Positions 62,520-64,000 of a stretch of DNA of 64,000 bases are shown piece by piece (the stretch's first letter is position 1; each line of letters begins with the position of its first letter). The DNA comes from Oscillatoria acuminata PCC 6304 (lineage in GTDB: Bacteria; Cyanobacteriota; Cyanobacteriia; Cyanobacteriales; Laspinemataceae): positions 4,899,227-4,963,226 of the forward strand of contig NC_019693.1 in NCBI RefSeq assembly GCF_000317105.1, given 5' to 3'. Both the position numbers and the translations under genes were made by a program. The notes under the pieces are model-generated. The model was not told the DNA's origin, did not search any database, and saw only the letters and a program-made list of their open reading frames with translations.

Positions 62520-63866
62520 ATGGTCTGGTCGGACGGATATCAATTGCAGAGTCGGGATTACCGCATCGCACGGGTTTTAGGACAAGGGGGATTCGGCATT
62601 ACCTATCAAGCGCGTCACCTCAAACTCGACCAAGATTTTGTCATCAAAACCCCCAATGAACATCTGAAGTTCGACCCAGACTATCCTAAATTTGTGGACC
62701 GATTTATCAAAGAGGGTCAGCGAATTGCTAAACTCTGCACCAATCCCCATCCCCATATTGTCCGAGTTTTTGACTTATTTCAAGAAGGGGATACACACTG
62801 CATGGTGATGGATTTTATTCCTGGGGAGAGTCTGTGGCAACGGGTGCAAGGTCGGGGTGCATTACCGGAAGTCGAAGCGGTGACATATTTTCAACAGATT
62901 GGCGGGGCGTTGCAGCGGGTACATGAAGCGGGATTAGTCCATCGCGATGCTCATCCGGGAAATATTATGTTTCGGGGTGATGAAGCGGTTTTGATTGATT
63001 TTGGAATTGCCGGAGAAATAGTGCCGGTTACTATCAGTTACAAGCCTTTTGGAAATGAGGCATTTGCACCCTTAGAACAGAGGAAAGGGTTTCGGGAACC
63101 GACGGTGGATATTTACACCCTCAGCGCCTCTTTATATTATGCCCTGACCGGGGAACGTCCGGCTAGTTCTTTTGACCGAAAAATTGATGATGTAGAATTA
63201 GTGCCACCGAAACAATTAGTGCGGAGTCTGAGCGATACAGTTAACAAAGCCGTGTTAAAGGGGATGGAGTTAAAGCCTCAAGACCGACCCCAAACGATGG
63301 GTGAGTGGTTGTCTGTGCTGCAACCTCCTATTCCGACAACGACCGTTTCCCCCGGCTATCAGAAACTAGATCGGACGAGGGTTTCCCCCGGCTATCAGAA
63401 ACTAGATCGGACGAGGGTTTCCCCACACTATGAGAAACTACAGCAATTCCTGGCAGCAGGCAAATGGCGGGAGGCGGATGAAGAAACGGCACGAGTGATG
63501 CTCCTGGTGGCGGGGAGAGAAGAAGAGGGATGGTTGGATGAGAATTCTATCAACCAATTCCCCTGTGAAGATTTGCGCCGAATTGACGGCCTTTGGGTAC
63601 AATACAGCAATGGCCGCTTTGGATTCTCTGTGCAGAAGCGCATCTGGCAAGAATGCGGTGGAAAAGTGGACTATGAAACCAAGTGTCGCCTGGGCGATAG
63701 GGTCGGATGGAGGCGAAGAGATAAGTGGTTGGAGTATCATGAACTCACTTTCAGCACCATGACACCCCCCGGACACCTTCCTTTGGGATTGGGTACTGGG
63801 TGGGGGGTTTGGGAGGTTTGGAATACCTCTTCTCTCGTGGCCAGACTTATAAATTGTAACCTGTAA
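62520..63866 (+). CDS. Ser/Thr protein kinase with GUN4 porphyrin-binding domain
   Basis: 448 residues, tandem paralogue of the preceding gene. The kinase is intact: GQGGFG, VIKTPN, HRDAHPGN, DFGIAGEIVP and APLEQRKG. A linker at about residues 277-308 carries a duplicated VSPGYQKLDRTR unit. The GUN4 domain follows (KWREADEETARVMLLVAGREEEGWLDENSINQFPCEDLRRIDGLWVQYSNGRFGFSVQKRIWQECGG, then GDRVGWRRRDKW), ending GTGWGVWEVWNTSSLVARLINCNL. In GUN4 proteins this fold binds chlorophyll precursors and stimulates Mg-chelatase; here it may let porphyrin level control the kinase. Confidence 0.93.
   Translation: MVWSDGYQLQSRDYRIARVLGQGGFGITYQARHLKLDQDFVIKTPNEHLKFDPDYPKFVDRFIKEGQRIAKLCTNPHPHIVRVFDLFQEGDTHCMVMDFIPGESLWQRVQGRGALPEVEAVTYFQQIGGALQRVHEAGLVHRDAHPGNIMFRGDEAVLIDFGIAGEIVPVTISYKPFGNEAFAPLEQRKGFREPTVDIYTLSASLYYALTGERPASSFDRKIDDVELVPPKQLVRSLSDTVNKAVLKGMELKPQDRPQTMGEWLSVLQPPIPTTTVSPGYQKLDRTRVSPGYQKLDRTRVSPHYEKLQQFLAAGKWREADEETARVMLLVAGREEEGWLDENSINQFPCEDLRRIDGLWVQYSNGRFGFSVQKRIWQECGGKVDYETKCRLGDRVGWRRRDKWLEYHELTFSTMTPPGHLPLGLGTGWGVWEVWNTSSLVARLINCNL
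63345..63422 (+). repeat. 36-base tandem repeat in the kinase-GUN4 linker
   Basis: Two adjacent copies of gtttcccccggctatcag... (36 bases, 12 codons) and a partial third, absent from the upstream paralogue. Confidence 0.85.
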
Positions 63867-64000
63867 GCGTTTCCAAGAATTATTACAAATTATTACCGGC
63901 CCTTTTTCAACGAAATAATCGCTATTTCACGGTTCCGAGGCACTTCCCTTACCTGGCACTGAGGGGAGTGGGGAGGAGGGGGGTCCTTCATCTAACGAAT

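Overview
The window looks like chromosomal DNA from a filamentous, non-heterocystous cyanobacterium of the Oscillatoriales type. The evidence is the very frequent HIP1 octamer (gcgatcgc) and a set of cyanobacterial hallmark genes: group-1 sigma factor SigA, a high-light-inducible protein, NADPH-thioredoxin reductase fused to thioredoxin (NTRC), a DesA-type fatty acid desaturase, a sugar-nucleotidyltransferase/phosphohexomutase fusion, FecR plus CHASE2-cyclase, and many Ser/Thr kinases and large repeat proteins. No rRNA, tRNA, CRISPR array, prophage or intact insertion sequence was found.

Layout. 0.2-7.3 kb: NfeD-like protein, vanadium-type haloperoxidase, a NosR/NapH-like membrane protein, an FHA-flavodoxin-reductase-like fusion and a TPR protein. 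7.7-13.6 kb: accessory region with a PIN toxin/antitoxin pair, a kinase-FGE protein followed by remnants of a diversity-generating retroelement (DGR), a second kinase and a broken Uma2 duplication. 13.7-23.2 kb: one 3,171-residue exoprotein with an N-terminal TPS secretion domain and a C-terminal CHAT caspase-like domain. 23.7-36.7 kb: DNA methyltransferase, SSB, sugar nucleotidyltransferase, small proteins, methyltransferase, sugar-type ABC ATPase, Hlip, SigA and a polysaccharide deacetylase. 37-50.4 kb: pseudokinase with repeats, FecR/CHASE2-cyclase pair, RodZ-like protein, hydrolase, BrkB protein, coiled-coil protein and threonine synthase, interspersed with MITE-like elements. 50.7-57.7 kb: desaturase, zinc-ribbon membrane protein, NTRC, methyltransferase, a divergent macrodomain/NUDIX pair and DUF427. 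57.8-63.9 kb: kinase, PD-(D/E)XK protein with a partial duplicate, and two tandem kinase-GUN4 proteins, of which the first has lost catalytic residues.

The most interesting signal is at 8.75-10.99 kb. The kinase-FGE gene ends in a stretch whose codons are largely NNC substitutions of AAC, the signature left by adenine-specific DGR mutagenesis. It is followed by a hairpin, a truncated avd gene and a fragment of a DGR reverse transcriptase. No template repeat is visible, so the cassette appears to have been inactivated by deletion after it diversified a protein kinase. Secondary signals are two MITE families with target duplications (one carries different palindromes at the same internal site), a 28-bp inverted-repeat element overlapping the end of a methyltransferase gene, a family of TGTAG-ended palindromes, and heptanucleotide tandem repeats. 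Six kinase or pseudokinase genes lie in this one window.

All calls come from reading the sequence and from remembered family features. No database search was run.
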